Part shown: piece after piece, positions 43,931 through 53,599 of the stretch
Layout of the letters: each line of letters opens with the position of its first letter
How positions within the stretch are numbered: position 1 is the stretch's first letter
Source: Pasteurellaceae bacterium RH1A
GTDB lineage: Bacteria; Pseudomonadota; Gammaproteobacteria; Enterobacterales; Pasteurellaceae
Direction of reading: 5' to 3'
Assembly: GCA_012221805.1 (NCBI GenBank)
Contig: CP015195.1
Coordinates: forward strand, 1,039,771-1,103,770
Length of the DNA stretch: 64,000 bases
Program-made: the position numbers and the translations under genes
The notes under the pieces: model-generated
The model's input: the letters and a program-made list of their open reading frames with translations, nothing else
Databases searched by the model: none
Told to the model about the DNA's origin: nothing

Positions 43931-44818
43931 ATGACCTGCCAATGCCAAAAACTGACTACCCAAGAGCCAAACCTCTGCCTGCCGCTGACTCAGTATCGCC
44001 TGATCGAGATCGCAGGGGCGGATGCTGAGAAATATCTCCAAGGCCAATTAACCTGCGATGTTGCCAAGTTAGAAATCGGCCAGCAAACCTTAACCAGCCA
44101 CTGCGACCCCAAGGGCAAAATGAGCGCCATTTTCCGCCTTTATCGTGCGAGGGCTGAGCAATTTGTCGCCCTTATTCATGCTGATCTTCTGCCTGAAGCC
44201 TTGGTGCAGCTGAAAAAATATGCGGTCTTCTCTAAGGTGACCTTCACCGAGCTGGACACGCCTATTTTCGGCACCACAAGCGGGTCAATTTTTGCAGAAT
44301 TTTGCAAAAATGCCACCGCTTGTAAGATTGAAGGCGGCCAAACCCGCTACCTTCTATGGGGCGATCTTGCCTTGCAAACTAATGGAGAAGCCGAGTTATG
44401 GGAACTCATGGATATACAAGATGGCCTCCCCGTCTTGCTCAAGCCCAACCAGTTCGAGCATATTCCCCAAGCCGTCAATCTTCAGGCCTTGGATCAGGCT
44501 ATTTCCTTTAGCAAGGGCTGCTACATCGGCCAAGAAACCGTGGCTCGGGCCAAGTACCGTGGAGCTAACAAACGGGCCATGTTTACCCTAGCTGGCCACT
44601 TTGAGAACGAAATTGTTCTGCCTGAAACGGCAGCCAGCGTGGAATTGCAACTGGGCGAAAACTGGAAATCCACCGGCACCATCTTGCGGGCCATTGCCCA
44701 CCAAAATACCCTTTGGGTGCAGGTTATCCTCAACAAGGATATTGAGCCAGACAGCCGCTTCCGTGTGAACGGGGTGGAGCTTGCCATTTGCCCACTCCCT
44801 TACAGCTTAACGGACTAA
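43931..44818 (+). CDS. ygfZ: tRNA-modifying protein YgfZ
   Basis: Folate-binding protein needed for activity of Fe-S enzymes such as MiaB. 295 residues with the YgfZ signature KGCYIGQETVARAKYRG containing the reactive cysteine, and the N-terminal GADAEKYLQGQLTCDV. An inverted pair of uptake-signal cores lies inside the coding sequence at 44276-44323 and encodes TSGSIFAEFCKNATACK, a segment probably added or reshaped by USS sequence. Translationally close to yicC and yjjG. Confidence 0.95.
   Translation: MTCQCQKLTTQEPNLCLPLTQYRLIEIAGADAEKYLQGQLTCDVAKLEIGQQTLTSHCDPKGKMSAIFRLYRARAEQFVALIHADLLPEALVQLKKYAVFSKVTFTELDTPIFGTTSGSIFAEFCKNATACKIEGGQTRYLLWGDLALQTNGEAELWELMDIQDGLPVLLKPNQFEHIPQAVNLQALDQAISFSKGCYIGQETVARAKYRGANKRAMFTLAGHFENEIVLPETAASVELQLGENWKSTGTILRAIAHQNTLWVQVILNKDIEPDSRFRVNGVELAICPLPYSLTD
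44276..44323. repeat. Inverted USS pair inside ygfZ
   Basis: ACAAGCGGGTCAATTTTTGC and GCAAAAATGCCACCGCTTGT are arranged like the intergenic USS terminators, but here within an open reading frame. Confidence 0.7.
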
Positions 44819-44822
44819 GCCC

Positions 44823-45506
44823 ATGAAATATGATTGGATTCTCTTTGACGCCGATGAAACCCTCTATTCCTATAATTCCTTCATCGGCCTCAAGTCAATG
44901 CTGGCCCGCTATGGCCTGGATTTCACGCCCCAGGACTATGAGGCCTTCCAAGCGGTCAATAAGCCCCTTTGGGTGGCCTATCAAAACAAGGAAATTGAGG
45001 CGGCGGATATTCAACGTATCCGCTTTGAAAAACTTGCCCAAGAGACCGGCCAGGATGTCTTTAAGCTCAATCAAGAGCTGATGGCCGAAATGGCCACCGT
45101 CAGCTTGCCCCTGGACGGCACCATGGAGGCTCTTGACGCCCTGCATGGTAGGGTCAAAATGGGTATTATCACCAACGGCTTTACCGCCCTGCAGGAAGCC
45201 CGGCTCAATAACACCCAAACCACCAAGTATTTCGACCTGCTGGTGGTATCCGAACAGGTAGGCGTGGCCAAGCCCGATCGCAGGGTCTTTGAACACGCCT
45301 TTGAGCAGATGGGGGACTTTGAGCTAAGCAAGGTTTTGATGGTGGGTGATACCTTGGCTTCCGATATTCTAGGAGCAAACGGGGTAGGGATTGATTCCTG
45401 CTGGCTCAATGCCCATGGACAGGCCAATGATACGGAAATTGTGCCGACTTATGAGATTACGAATTTGCGGGAGTTGATTTCACTTGTGAATAAGGAATCA
45501 ATGTAG
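44823..45506 (+). CDS. yjjG: Pyrimidine 5'-nucleotidase YjjG
   Basis: HAD-superfamily phosphatase, 227 residues, that in E. coli removes phosphate from non-canonical pyrimidine nucleotides. HAD motif I is FDADETLYSY, motif II is MGIITNGFT, motif III KPDRRVF and motif IV VGDTLASDILGA. The start follows the ygfZ stop by 4 bp, so the two are coupled. Confidence 0.94.
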   Translation: MKYDWILFDADETLYSYNSFIGLKSMLARYGLDFTPQDYEAFQAVNKPLWVAYQNKEIEAADIQRIRFEKLAQETGQDVFKLNQELMAEMATVSLPLDGTMEALDALHGRVKMGIITNGFTALQEARLNNTQTTKYFDLLVVSEQVGVAKPDRRVFEHAFEQMGDFELSKVLMVGDTLASDILGANGVGIDSCWLNAHGQANDTEIVPTYEITNLRELISLVNKESM

Positions 45507-45515
45507 ATAAGCTAC

Positions 45516-45533
45516 TGTTTACAAGTGTAAACA
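45516..45533. promoter_or_regulatory. Palindromic operator of the HicA-like/HTH pair
   Basis: TGTTTAC-AAGT-GTAAACA, perfect 7-bp arms, 36 bp before the first start codon. Candidate binding site of the HTH partner protein for autoregulation, as in type II toxin-antitoxin operons. Confidence 0.65.
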
Positions 45534-45569
45534 AAGTGATTATAATTTCTTCAATTAAAAAGGTTGGCT

Positions 45570-45788
45570 ATGGCAAAACATCCCAATAAACATATTCAAG
45601 CTGCATTAGAGTATGCTCAAGACCATGGCTGGGAAATTGTGCCATCAGGCAAGTCAGCCCATGCTTTTTGTCGATTACGTTGCACACAAGGGCATACGGA
45701 ACATCAAATGAGTATATGGAGTACACCTAAAAGCCCTGAAAACCATGCCAAGCAAATATTGCGTAAAGTAAAAGAGTGCGGAGAATAA
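45570..45788 (+). CDS. HicA-like small protein (putative toxin)
   Basis: 72 residues from the ATG at 45570 (the frame also has a TTG two codons earlier). The layout of helix (HIQAALEYAQDHGWEIVPS), glycine-lysine-serine turn and strand with a histidine (GKSAHAFCRLRC), a short second strand (HQMSIWSTP) and a C-terminal helix resembles the dsRBD-like HicA mRNA interferase fold. The 3' end is 2 bp from the next gene, so both are in one unit. Toxicity is inferred from fold and pairing only. Confidence 0.6.
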   Translation: MAKHPNKHIQAALEYAQDHGWEIVPSGKSAHAFCRLRCTQGHTEHQMSIWSTPKSPENHAKQILRKVKECGE

Positions 45789-45790
45789 TC

Positions 45791-46237
45791 ATGAACCTTT
45801 ATCATTTTTCTATTTTGATTCGTGATGCCAACAAGGCCACTGAAGCATTAGAAGATAGGCTATTTGAAGCAGGCTGTGATGATGCCTTGATCTGTTTTAA
45901 TAATCAGACGGTCTATTTGGAATTCGATCGTGAGGCAGAAACAGCCAAGGAAGCTATTGAATCAGCCATGAGTGATATTCGTGCAGCAGGTTTTAAGGAT
46001 CTGATTTTACAAGAGTCAGGGGTTAGTTCCTTGGCTGAAATTGCCAGCCGTGCAGGTTTAACAAGGGCGGCTATTTCCAATTATGCAAGAGGGAAACGGG
46101 GAGAAGGCTTCCCGATGCCAGTTTATGGTGTGGCAAGCGGTTCTCCGCTTTATTCTTGGCGTGAAGTGGCTAATTGGCTCTATGAACATAAGCACTTGCC
46201 CAAAACCCAAGTTGAAATTGCTAATTTTGTGTGCTAG
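45791..46237 (+). CDS. HTH DNA-binding partner (putative antitoxin)
   Basis: 148 residues. An alpha/beta N-terminal half (MNLYHFSILIRDANKATEALEDRLFEAGCDDALICFNNQTVYLEFDREA) is followed by an HTH (SLAEIASRAGLTRAAISNYARGKRGEGFPMPV) and a W-rich end (SWREVANWLYEH). The same architecture occurs next to small HicA-like ORFs in many bacteria. Differs from HicB, whose N-terminus is a partial RNase H fold. Likely represses its own operon through the upstream palindrome. Confidence 0.65.
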   Translation: MNLYHFSILIRDANKATEALEDRLFEAGCDDALICFNNQTVYLEFDREAETAKEAIESAMSDIRAAGFKDLILQESGVSSLAEIASRAGLTRAAISNYARGKRGEGFPMPVYGVASGSPLYSWREVANWLYEHKHLPKTQVEIANFVC

Positions 46238-46293
46238 ATAAAGTTGTGTTGGTATTTATCTGCTAATTATTTTTATAAAAGAAGAAAAAACCT

Positions 46294-47769
46294 ATGAACG
46301 GAGCAGAACTTTTAGTCAATGTCACCCCCAGTGAAACTCGGGTGGCCTTGGTGGAAAACGGAATTTTAAAGGAAGTCCATATTGAGCGGGAGGCCAAGCG
46401 GGGCCTGGTTGGCAATATTTACAAGGGCAAGGTTACCCGGGTTTTGCCGGGGATGCAGTCGGCCTTTGTGGATATTGGCCTGGAAAAGGCTGCCTTCTTG
46501 CACGCCTCAGACATTGTCTCCCACACCGAATGTGTCGATGAAAACGAGAAGAAGCAGTTTGTCGCCAAGGACATTCGGGAGCTGGTGCGGGAAGGCCAGG
46601 ACATTGTGGTGCAAGTGGTCAAAGACCCACTGGGCACCAAGGGCGCCCGGCTGACTACCGACATTACCCTCCCTTCCCGCTACCTGGTCTTTATGCCTGA
46701 AAATAGCCATGTGGGCGTGTCCCAGCGGATTGAAAGCGAGGAGGAACGCAACCGCCTCAAGGCCTTAACCGAGCCCTATTGTGATGAGCTGGGCGGCTTT
46801 ATTGTTCGCACGGCGGCCGAAGAAGTGAGTGAAGAGAGCCTAGAGCAGGATGCCCTCTTCCTCAAACGCCTCTGGCGTAAGGTGATGGAGCGCCGGGCCA
46901 AATACCCCAGCAAGTCCATGCTTTATGGCGAATTAGCTCTGGCCCAACGGGTCTTGCGAGACTTTGTCGGCACCCACATCAATTCCATTAAGATCGACTC
47001 CAAGATCACCTATGAGCAGGTGACTGAATTCTTGTGTGAATTTATGCCTGAGCTAACCAACTCGGTCGATCTTTACACCGGCACCCAGCCTCTTTTTGAT
47101 GCCTACGGGGTGGAAGAGGGGATTCAGAAGGCCCTGGACAAGCGGGTCAATCTCAAGTCGGGTGGCTATCTCATTATTGAGCAGACCGAGGCCATGACCA
47201 CGATTGACATCAATACCGGGGCCTTTGTTGGCCACCGCAACTTGGCCCAGACCATCTTTAACACCAATATCGAAGCCACCCAGGCTATCGCCCACCAGCT
47301 CCAACTGCGAAACCTGGGTGGAATTATCATCATTGATTTTATTGATATGCTGGACGATGAGCATCGGGAGCGGGTGCTGCAATCCCTGCAAGAGGCCCTG
47401 AAAGGAGATCGGGTTAAAACCAACGTTAATGGCTTTACCCAGCTGGGTTTAGTTGAAATGACCCGTAAACGCACCCGGGAAAGCTTGGAGCGAGTGCTCT
47501 GTGCCGACTGCCCAGCCTGCCGAGGCAAAGGGACGCAAAAAACCGTGGAGACGGTCTGTTATGAGATCCTGCGTGAAATCGTCCGCCTCAACCACCTCTA
47601 TAAGACCGAACGCTTTGTGGTCTATGCCTCCAAGGATGTGGGCGAATACCTGATCAACGAAGAATCCCACGCCCTCCTAGCCGAATTAGAGGTCTTTATC
47701 GGCAAGAAGGTGGAAATTAAAATTGAGCCCTATTACTGCCAAGAGCAGTTTGATGTGGTGGTGATGTAA
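46294..47769 (+). CDS. rng: Ribonuclease G
   Basis: Endoribonuclease of the RNase E/G family that matures the 5' end of 16S rRNA and degrades mRNA. 491 residues, with the S1 domain (RGLVGNIYKGKVTRVLPGMQSAFVDIGLEKAAFLH), the 5' sensor and DNase I-like parts, catalytic aspartates in MTTIDINTGAFVG and IIIDFIDML, and the zinc-link cysteines in CADCPACRGKG. It lacks the long C-terminal scaffold of RNase E. Confidence 0.97.
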   Translation: MNGAELLVNVTPSETRVALVENGILKEVHIEREAKRGLVGNIYKGKVTRVLPGMQSAFVDIGLEKAAFLHASDIVSHTECVDENEKKQFVAKDIRELVREGQDIVVQVVKDPLGTKGARLTTDITLPSRYLVFMPENSHVGVSQRIESEEERNRLKALTEPYCDELGGFIVRTAAEEVSEESLEQDALFLKRLWRKVMERRAKYPSKSMLYGELALAQRVLRDFVGTHINSIKIDSKITYEQVTEFLCEFMPELTNSVDLYTGTQPLFDAYGVEEGIQKALDKRVNLKSGGYLIIEQTEAMTTIDINTGAFVGHRNLAQTIFNTNIEATQAIAHQLQLRNLGGIIIIDFIDMLDDEHRERVLQSLQEALKGDRVKTNVNGFTQLGLVEMTRKRTRESLERVLCADCPACRGKGTQKTVETVCYEILREIVRLNHLYKTERFVVYASKDVGEYLINEESHALLAELEVFIGKKVEIKIEPYYCQEQFDVVVM

Positions 47770-47780
47770 AATTATTTAGA

Positions 47781-47816
47781 AATGCCCTGCTTAGTGAATA
47801 AAGCAGGGCATTTTTC
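47781..47816 (+). terminator. Terminator of rng
   Basis: AATGCCCTGCTT-AGTGAAT-AAGCAGGGCATT followed by T5. Confidence 0.9.
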
Positions 47817-47855
47817 ATATAAATATTCATAAGGTTTGCATATTTTGAGCTTTTT

Positions 47856-47871
47856 TGTGAATAAGATCACA
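47856..47871. promoter_or_regulatory. CRP-cAMP site of the glycoasparagine operon
   Basis: TGTGAATAAGATCACA is a perfect TGTGA-N6-TCACA palindrome, flanked by TT and AA, 159 bp before the first gene of the ABC operon. Downstream lie GTAATGTTTGTAAC and GTTACAGAAATATTAC, possible sites for a local regulator. Points to catabolite control. Confidence 0.8.
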
Positions 47872-48029
47872 AATTAGACAAAAGGCGCTTGATATATGGT
47901 CTTTAAACCGACAAAATTCAAACTATGTAATGTTTGTAACAAAGCGTAAATAATGTTACAGAAATATTACAAAGGGCGATCTGGCTAAATTTAGCAGGTT
48001 TCTTTCCCACTTATCAGTAGGATATTTCT

Positions 48030-49286
48030 ATGAAAAAACATTTGATTTCGGCAGCATTTGCCAGTTTGGTGATTGGCCTGTCCTCCCAAGCCTTTGCAAA
48101 AACCAAGATTGTTTTCTCCCATTATCTTAACAAGGATTATGTCAATAGTATGGTAGAGGGCTTTGAAAAGGCCAACCCTGATATTGATGTGGTGATAATG
48201 AACTGTGGATTTAGAGATTGCCATGATAAGCTCACCACCGCACTTGCAGTAGGTGAAGGGGCACCAGATGTGGTGACCATCAGCACCATTAAATTAGGCA
48301 CCTTTGCCAATTCAGGTGGCTTGGCCAATCTTAAGGCTGAGCCTTATCATATGGAAAAATTGGGCTGGAAATTTGATGAGTCCATGCTAACGCTTTCAGA
48401 AGATGCCAAGGGCAATATTTACGGGGTGCCTTTTGATACCGGCCCTGTCGTTATGGTTTACCGTAAGGACTTGTTGGATGCTACGGGTATGACCATTGAA
48501 GAAGCAACCAAAGACTGGGATGCCTTTATTGCCTTTGCTGAAAAACTTAAACAAACCACAGGCGCCTATGTCCTGCCTGCGGCTACCAGCTTGATTAACC
48601 CATTGGTAGTTGGCACCAACAATGACCCAGGCAAAACTGTTTACCTCAAAGACGGCAAGCCAAACTTGGCCTCTAAGGAAATCAAGTTCTTGGTCAATAT
48701 CGTCAAACAACTCTATGATAAAAAACTGGTGGCCAATTTAGACGGTGCCTCCAACGATCAGGAATTTATCAAGCTCTACCGTGAGGGCAAGCTTTTTGCC
48801 GATATTGATGGCCCTTGGATTGACGGCCGGGTTACCCTCGAATACGATCCAGAAGGGGCGAAAAAAGGCCTCTGGCGGGTATCGGGTGTGCCGAGTAACA
48901 CCAACGTGAATGCAGGTGGCACGGTTTTCTCCATTCCAAACCAAAGCAAACACAAGCCAGAGGCTTGGAAGTTTGTGCAATATCTAATGGAAGATAAGAA
49001 CCTCTTAGAAATTGCCAAGGTTGGCACCCTGCCAGCTCGGACAGAAATCTATTCTGATCCTTACTTCGACCAGCCAAATCCATCCTTTGGTGGCCAACAT
49101 ACCATGAAACTTTATACGGAATTGGTACAGAAAAATAAACCTTATTTAGCCTCTTCAGTCGATAATGTGGCCAATGAAATTCTAAATAGCGCCATTAAGA
49201 AAATCTTGGCTGAAAATGCCGATATGGATAAAACCTTAGAAGATGCCAATAAATTATTGCAACGCAGAATGCGTTCCATTAAATAA
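48030..49286 (+). CDS. ABC transporter sugar-type solute-binding protein
   Basis: Periplasmic binding protein of the MalE/UgpB family (family 1 extracellular solute-binding), 418 residues, signal peptide to SQAFA (about residue 23). The core has YLNKDYVNSMVEGFEKANPDIDVVIM and GVPFDTGPVVMVYRKDLLDATG. Binds oligosaccharides or glyco-conjugates in known relatives; given the linked glycosylasparaginase, a glycopeptide or N-acetylglucosaminyl-asparagine ligand is proposed. First gene of the operon, separated from the permeases by a stem that would raise its relative expression. Confidence 0.9.
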   Translation: MKKHLISAAFASLVIGLSSQAFAKTKIVFSHYLNKDYVNSMVEGFEKANPDIDVVIMNCGFRDCHDKLTTALAVGEGAPDVVTISTIKLGTFANSGGLANLKAEPYHMEKLGWKFDESMLTLSEDAKGNIYGVPFDTGPVVMVYRKDLLDATGMTIEEATKDWDAFIAFAEKLKQTTGAYVLPAATSLINPLVVGTNNDPGKTVYLKDGKPNLASKEIKFLVNIVKQLYDKKLVANLDGASNDQEFIKLYREGKLFADIDGPWIDGRVTLEYDPEGAKKGLWRVSGVPSNTNVNAGGTVFSIPNQSKHKPEAWKFVQYLMEDKNLLEIAKVGTLPARTEIYSDPYFDQPNPSFGGQHTMKLYTELVQKNKPYLASSVDNVANEILNSAIKKILAENADMDKTLEDANKLLQRRMRSIK

Positions 49287-49292
49287 GCCCCT

Positions 49293-49320
49293 GCCCATAC
49301 ACAAAGGCTTGTGTATGGGC
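49293..49320 (+). terminator. Intercistronic hairpin after the binding-protein gene
   Basis: GCCCATACACAA-AGGC-TTGTGTATGGGC, followed by TTCCTTTTCT. A partial terminator or 3' stabiliser at this place is common in ABC operons and favours excess binding protein. Confidence 0.75.
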
Positions 49321-49346
49321 TTCCTTTTCTGTTGAGTTGAGTGAGT

Positions 49347-50282
49347 ATGAAGAAATTAAGCCGAATTTTATATGATCATCGGGTGGCTTATATTTTATTG
49401 TTACCCTTCTTAATTTTATATTTAACCTTTAATGTCTTTCCTATTTTCTTCTCAGGGCTTTTATCTTTTTATACCTGGAACCCTGTTATGGGCTTGGAGT
49501 CCATGGAATTTATTGGTTGGGAGAATTATTATTTTGCCTTAACCGATGAAATCTTTTGGCTATCCCTTTGGAATACCGTCAAGATTTCTTTTATTTCAGG
49601 CCTATCACAACATATCTTAGCTATTTCGCTGGCCTATTTCTTGCTCCATATTATTCGCCGTGGGGCGGAGTTTTTTAAGGCGGCCATTTTCCTGCCCTAT
49701 ATTACCTCAAGTGTCGCAGTCAGTTTGGTGGTCTTTAATATTTTTGCCCCATCAGGTGTGGTGAATGCTTTTTTAAGCCAGCTTGCCAACTGGCTCTATT
49801 TAGAGGATTTATTAGCTCGCCTGCCTCTGGATTTCTTCGATACAGAATGGATTCGCTTAACCATTGCCAATCAGGTTACCTGGAAATATACCGGCATTAA
49901 TACCGTGATTTACATGACAGGTATTGCCTCGGTTTCCAAAGAACTTTATGAAGCCATTGATATTGATGGTGCCAATAAATGGCAAAAATTCCGCTATATT
50001 ACCCTGCCGCTCTTAGCGCCTTATATTTTCTTCGCTACGCTTATGACCATTATCGGCAATATGCAAATGTTTGAAGAACCGATGATGCTAACCCACGGCA
50101 CAGGCGGAATTTCTAATTCGGGTATGACAGTTTCGCTTTATTTATATAAGATGGGTTGGGACTGGAATGATATGGGCACAGCTTCTGCCATTGCCTGGAT
50201 TCTCTTTATTATTACCTCCCTCTTTAGTGCCTTATTTTTCTGGTTATTTGGCAAACGTGGATTTAAAAAGGACGGTATATGA
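49347..50282 (+). CDS. ABC sugar transporter permease, MalF type
   Basis: Inner-membrane permease of 311 residues with six helices and the EAA loop EAIDIDGANKWQKFRYITLPLLAP that contacts the ATPase. The ATG at 49347 is used; an in-frame GTG two codons earlier is an alternative. Its last four bases overlap the start of the next permease gene (ATGA), so translation is coupled. Confidence 0.93.
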   Translation: MKKLSRILYDHRVAYILLLPFLILYLTFNVFPIFFSGLLSFYTWNPVMGLESMEFIGWENYYFALTDEIFWLSLWNTVKISFISGLSQHILAISLAYFLLHIIRRGAEFFKAAIFLPYITSSVAVSLVVFNIFAPSGVVNAFLSQLANWLYLEDLLARLPLDFFDTEWIRLTIANQVTWKYTGINTVIYMTGIASVSKELYEAIDIDGANKWQKFRYITLPLLAPYIFFATLMTIIGNMQMFEEPMMLTHGTGGISNSGMTVSLYLYKMGWDWNDMGTASAIAWILFIITSLFSALFFWLFGKRGFKKDGI

Positions 50283-51112
50283 TTAGAACGCATTTTCGTA
50301 TAGATATTGTCCAAGTTATTATCTATATTTTTGTGTCAATCTTGGCCTTTATTTCTATCTTCCCTTTTTTCTGGTCGGCTCTTCTCTCCACGCAGGATAA
50401 TTCCTCTATTTTGGGGATGTCTTTTGCGGTGGGCGATCAGTTTTTCCAAAATTATCAGGACTTGGCCAAGGATATTCCCTTTAACCGAGCCATGCTCAAC
50501 ACCTTTATTATCACCCTGCTTTCCACCATTAACTCAGTGGTCTTATCCGCAGCGGCAGGTTATGCCTTTGCGGTCTATAATTTTAAGGGCAAGAATATCC
50601 TCTTTACCCTGCTTTTACTGACCATGATGGTGCCTTCCGTGGTTAATTTGGTGCCTTATTTCTTTATTATTAAGCATTTGTCTCTCATCAACACCCTCAC
50701 GGCCATTTGGTTGCCGGCAGGGGTTAATATTTTTGGGATTTTCCTGGTGCGCCAATATGTGTCTTCCTCCATTCCTAAAGAGATCTTTGACAGTGCCAGA
50801 GTGGACGGCCTCAATGAATTGCAAATCTTTTGGCGTATGGGCCTGCCCATGATGCGTTCTTGCCTCTTAACCATTGCCATTATGGTGATTGTGGCGGCTT
50901 GGAATAACTTTATGCTGCCTCTTATTGCCCTGCAAACGCCAGACACGCAGATCTTAACCCTGGTGCTACGCTCCCTAAATGGTGCACATGCAACACCATG
51001 GAACCTAGTGATGACAGGCAGTTTCCTGGCCATGTTGCCGCTCTTGATTATTTTCATGCTTTTCTCCAAAAAAATGATGGAAAGTTTAACTGAAGGTGCT
51101 GTAAAAGGATAA
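50279..51112 (+). CDS. ABC sugar transporter permease, MalG type
   Basis: Second permease subunit, 277 residues, six helices, EAA loop DSARVDGLNELQIFWRMGLPMMRS. Overlaps the previous gene by 4 bp; the aminopeptidase gene begins 4 bp downstream. With the binding protein and the ATPase at 52507 it makes a complete CUT1-type importer. Confidence 0.93.
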   Translation: MIRTHFRIDIVQVIIYIFVSILAFISIFPFFWSALLSTQDNSSILGMSFAVGDQFFQNYQDLAKDIPFNRAMLNTFIITLLSTINSVVLSAAAGYAFAVYNFKGKNILFTLLLLTMMVPSVVNLVPYFFIIKHLSLINTLTAIWLPAGVNIFGIFLVRQYVSSSIPKEIFDSARVDGLNELQIFWRMGLPMMRSCLLTIAIMVIVAAWNNFMLPLIALQTPDTQILTLVLRSLNGAHATPWNLVMTGSFLAMLPLLIIFMLFSKKMMESLTEGAVKG

Positions 51113-51116
51113 GACC

Positions 51117-52505
51117 ATGCAAGAACTCACATTTTTATTTCCAAACCAAACACAAGCCGCCAAAACCCTTTATATCGGCTTGGGTGACCAAGAAAAATTG
51201 ACCCTAGATAGTCAAAGTGAACAATATGATGCTCAGTGCATCAAAACTGCCTTTAGCATTGCCGATCTTCAAGACTTAGGCACCTTGGCGGCTAGCCAAT
51301 TTAGCCGTGCCCAAGCCCTCAACTTTGTTTTTGACCTCAAAGTCTTTGAACAAATTAGCCCTGTTGAAGTGGCCCAGTGGCTGGCCTTTGGCCTGCATGT
51401 AGCTTCTTACAAATATCAGCACAAGACCAAGGCGGCCATTGACCTGCCAGCCTGTGCTTTTAGCCTGTCTTCAGATGATCAACACCTGCAACAAGCGGTT
51501 AAAAATGGCCAAATTCTTGCAAATGCCCAGCTCATTTCCCGTGAGCTAATGAACCTGCCGGCCAATGTGCTTTACCCTGTGGCCTTTGTGGGTGCCGTTA
51601 AGGCCCTGGGTTTACCTGGCATTGAATGTGAGGTCTTGAGTGAAAAAGCCCTCGAAGAGCAAAAATTCGGCGGCCTCTTATCCATTTCCCAGGGCAGTGC
51701 CAAGGAAGCTCAAGTGCTCATCTTGCGTTACCGCCCAGCTGTTGCCCAGGCCAGCAAGCATCTGGCCTTGGTTGGTAAGGGCGTAACCTTTGACACGGGC
51801 GGCATTAGCATTAAACCTGCCCGTTTTATGAGCACCATGAAGTTTGATATGGGCGGAGCAGCCGCTGTGATTGGGGCCATGTATGCGATTTCAGCCTTGG
51901 CTTTGCCCCTTAATGTCACAGGCTTGTGTGGCCTGGTGGAAAATATGCCATCTAGCACGGCCATTAAGCCAGGCGATGTGGTTATGATGCGTAGCGGCAC
52001 CAGCGTAGAATTTATTTCCACCGATGCAGAAGGCCGTATGGTCTTGGCGGATGTCTTAGATTACGCTCAAGAAACCTTGGCGCCTGACTACCTGATTGAT
52101 ATTGCCACCCTAACAGGCGGAGCCGGCATCGCTTTGGGCAAGGGTTATTCGGCCTTAATGGGCAATCATGATGATTTTATCAGCCAGATTAAGGCCGCAG
52201 GCAAGACCTGTGGCGAGCCAGTTTGGCATATGCCAACTGGAGATTGGTTTAAACGCCCGCTTGAATGCCATTTTGCTGATCTTCGCCACGGTGGCGAAGA
52301 TCCACACGGCAGCCCTTGTGTAGCGGCCACCTTCCTAGAGTATTTTGTCAAGCCCAACCAGCCCTGGGCCCATTTAGATATTGCCGCCATGTCCTATGAA
52401 ATGGGGCATCGTAAGATCTACGGTGAAACAGCCTCAGGCTATGGTGCCTTGCTCTTGACCCATGTTTGCCAACACTTGAGCCAGCAAGAAGGCGGGGAGG
52501 AATAA
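51117..52505 (+). CDS. M17-family leucyl aminopeptidase
   Basis: Cytoplasmic two-metal aminopeptidase of 462 residues. Metal ligands and catalytic residues are in GKGVTFDTGGISIKP, KFDMGGAAAV and STDAEGRMVLADVL (normally NTDAEGRL), followed by DIATLTGGAGIALG. The placement between permease and ATPase genes of the importer is unusual and implies that the imported substrate carries a peptide. It would trim residues from glycopeptides to free glycosyl-asparagine. Not the housekeeping PepA/PepB, judged by context. Confidence 0.9.
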   Translation: MQELTFLFPNQTQAAKTLYIGLGDQEKLTLDSQSEQYDAQCIKTAFSIADLQDLGTLAASQFSRAQALNFVFDLKVFEQISPVEVAQWLAFGLHVASYKYQHKTKAAIDLPACAFSLSSDDQHLQQAVKNGQILANAQLISRELMNLPANVLYPVAFVGAVKALGLPGIECEVLSEKALEEQKFGGLLSISQGSAKEAQVLILRYRPAVAQASKHLALVGKGVTFDTGGISIKPARFMSTMKFDMGGAAAVIGAMYAISALALPLNVTGLCGLVENMPSSTAIKPGDVVMMRSGTSVEFISTDAEGRMVLADVLDYAQETLAPDYLIDIATLTGGAGIALGKGYSALMGNHDDFISQIKAAGKTCGEPVWHMPTGDWFKRPLECHFADLRHGGEDPHGSPCVAATFLEYFVKPNQPWAHLDIAAMSYEMGHRKIYGETASGYGALLLTHVCQHLSQQEGGEE

Positions 52506-52506
52506 G

Positions 52507-53598
<1,092 letters not shown>

Positions 53599-53599
53599 G

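Noticed and set aside
47872..48029. Riboswitch or structured leader ahead of the binding-protein gene
   Set aside because: The leader holds several TGTAAC/GTTACA-like elements but no fold that I can assign to a known riboswitch class.
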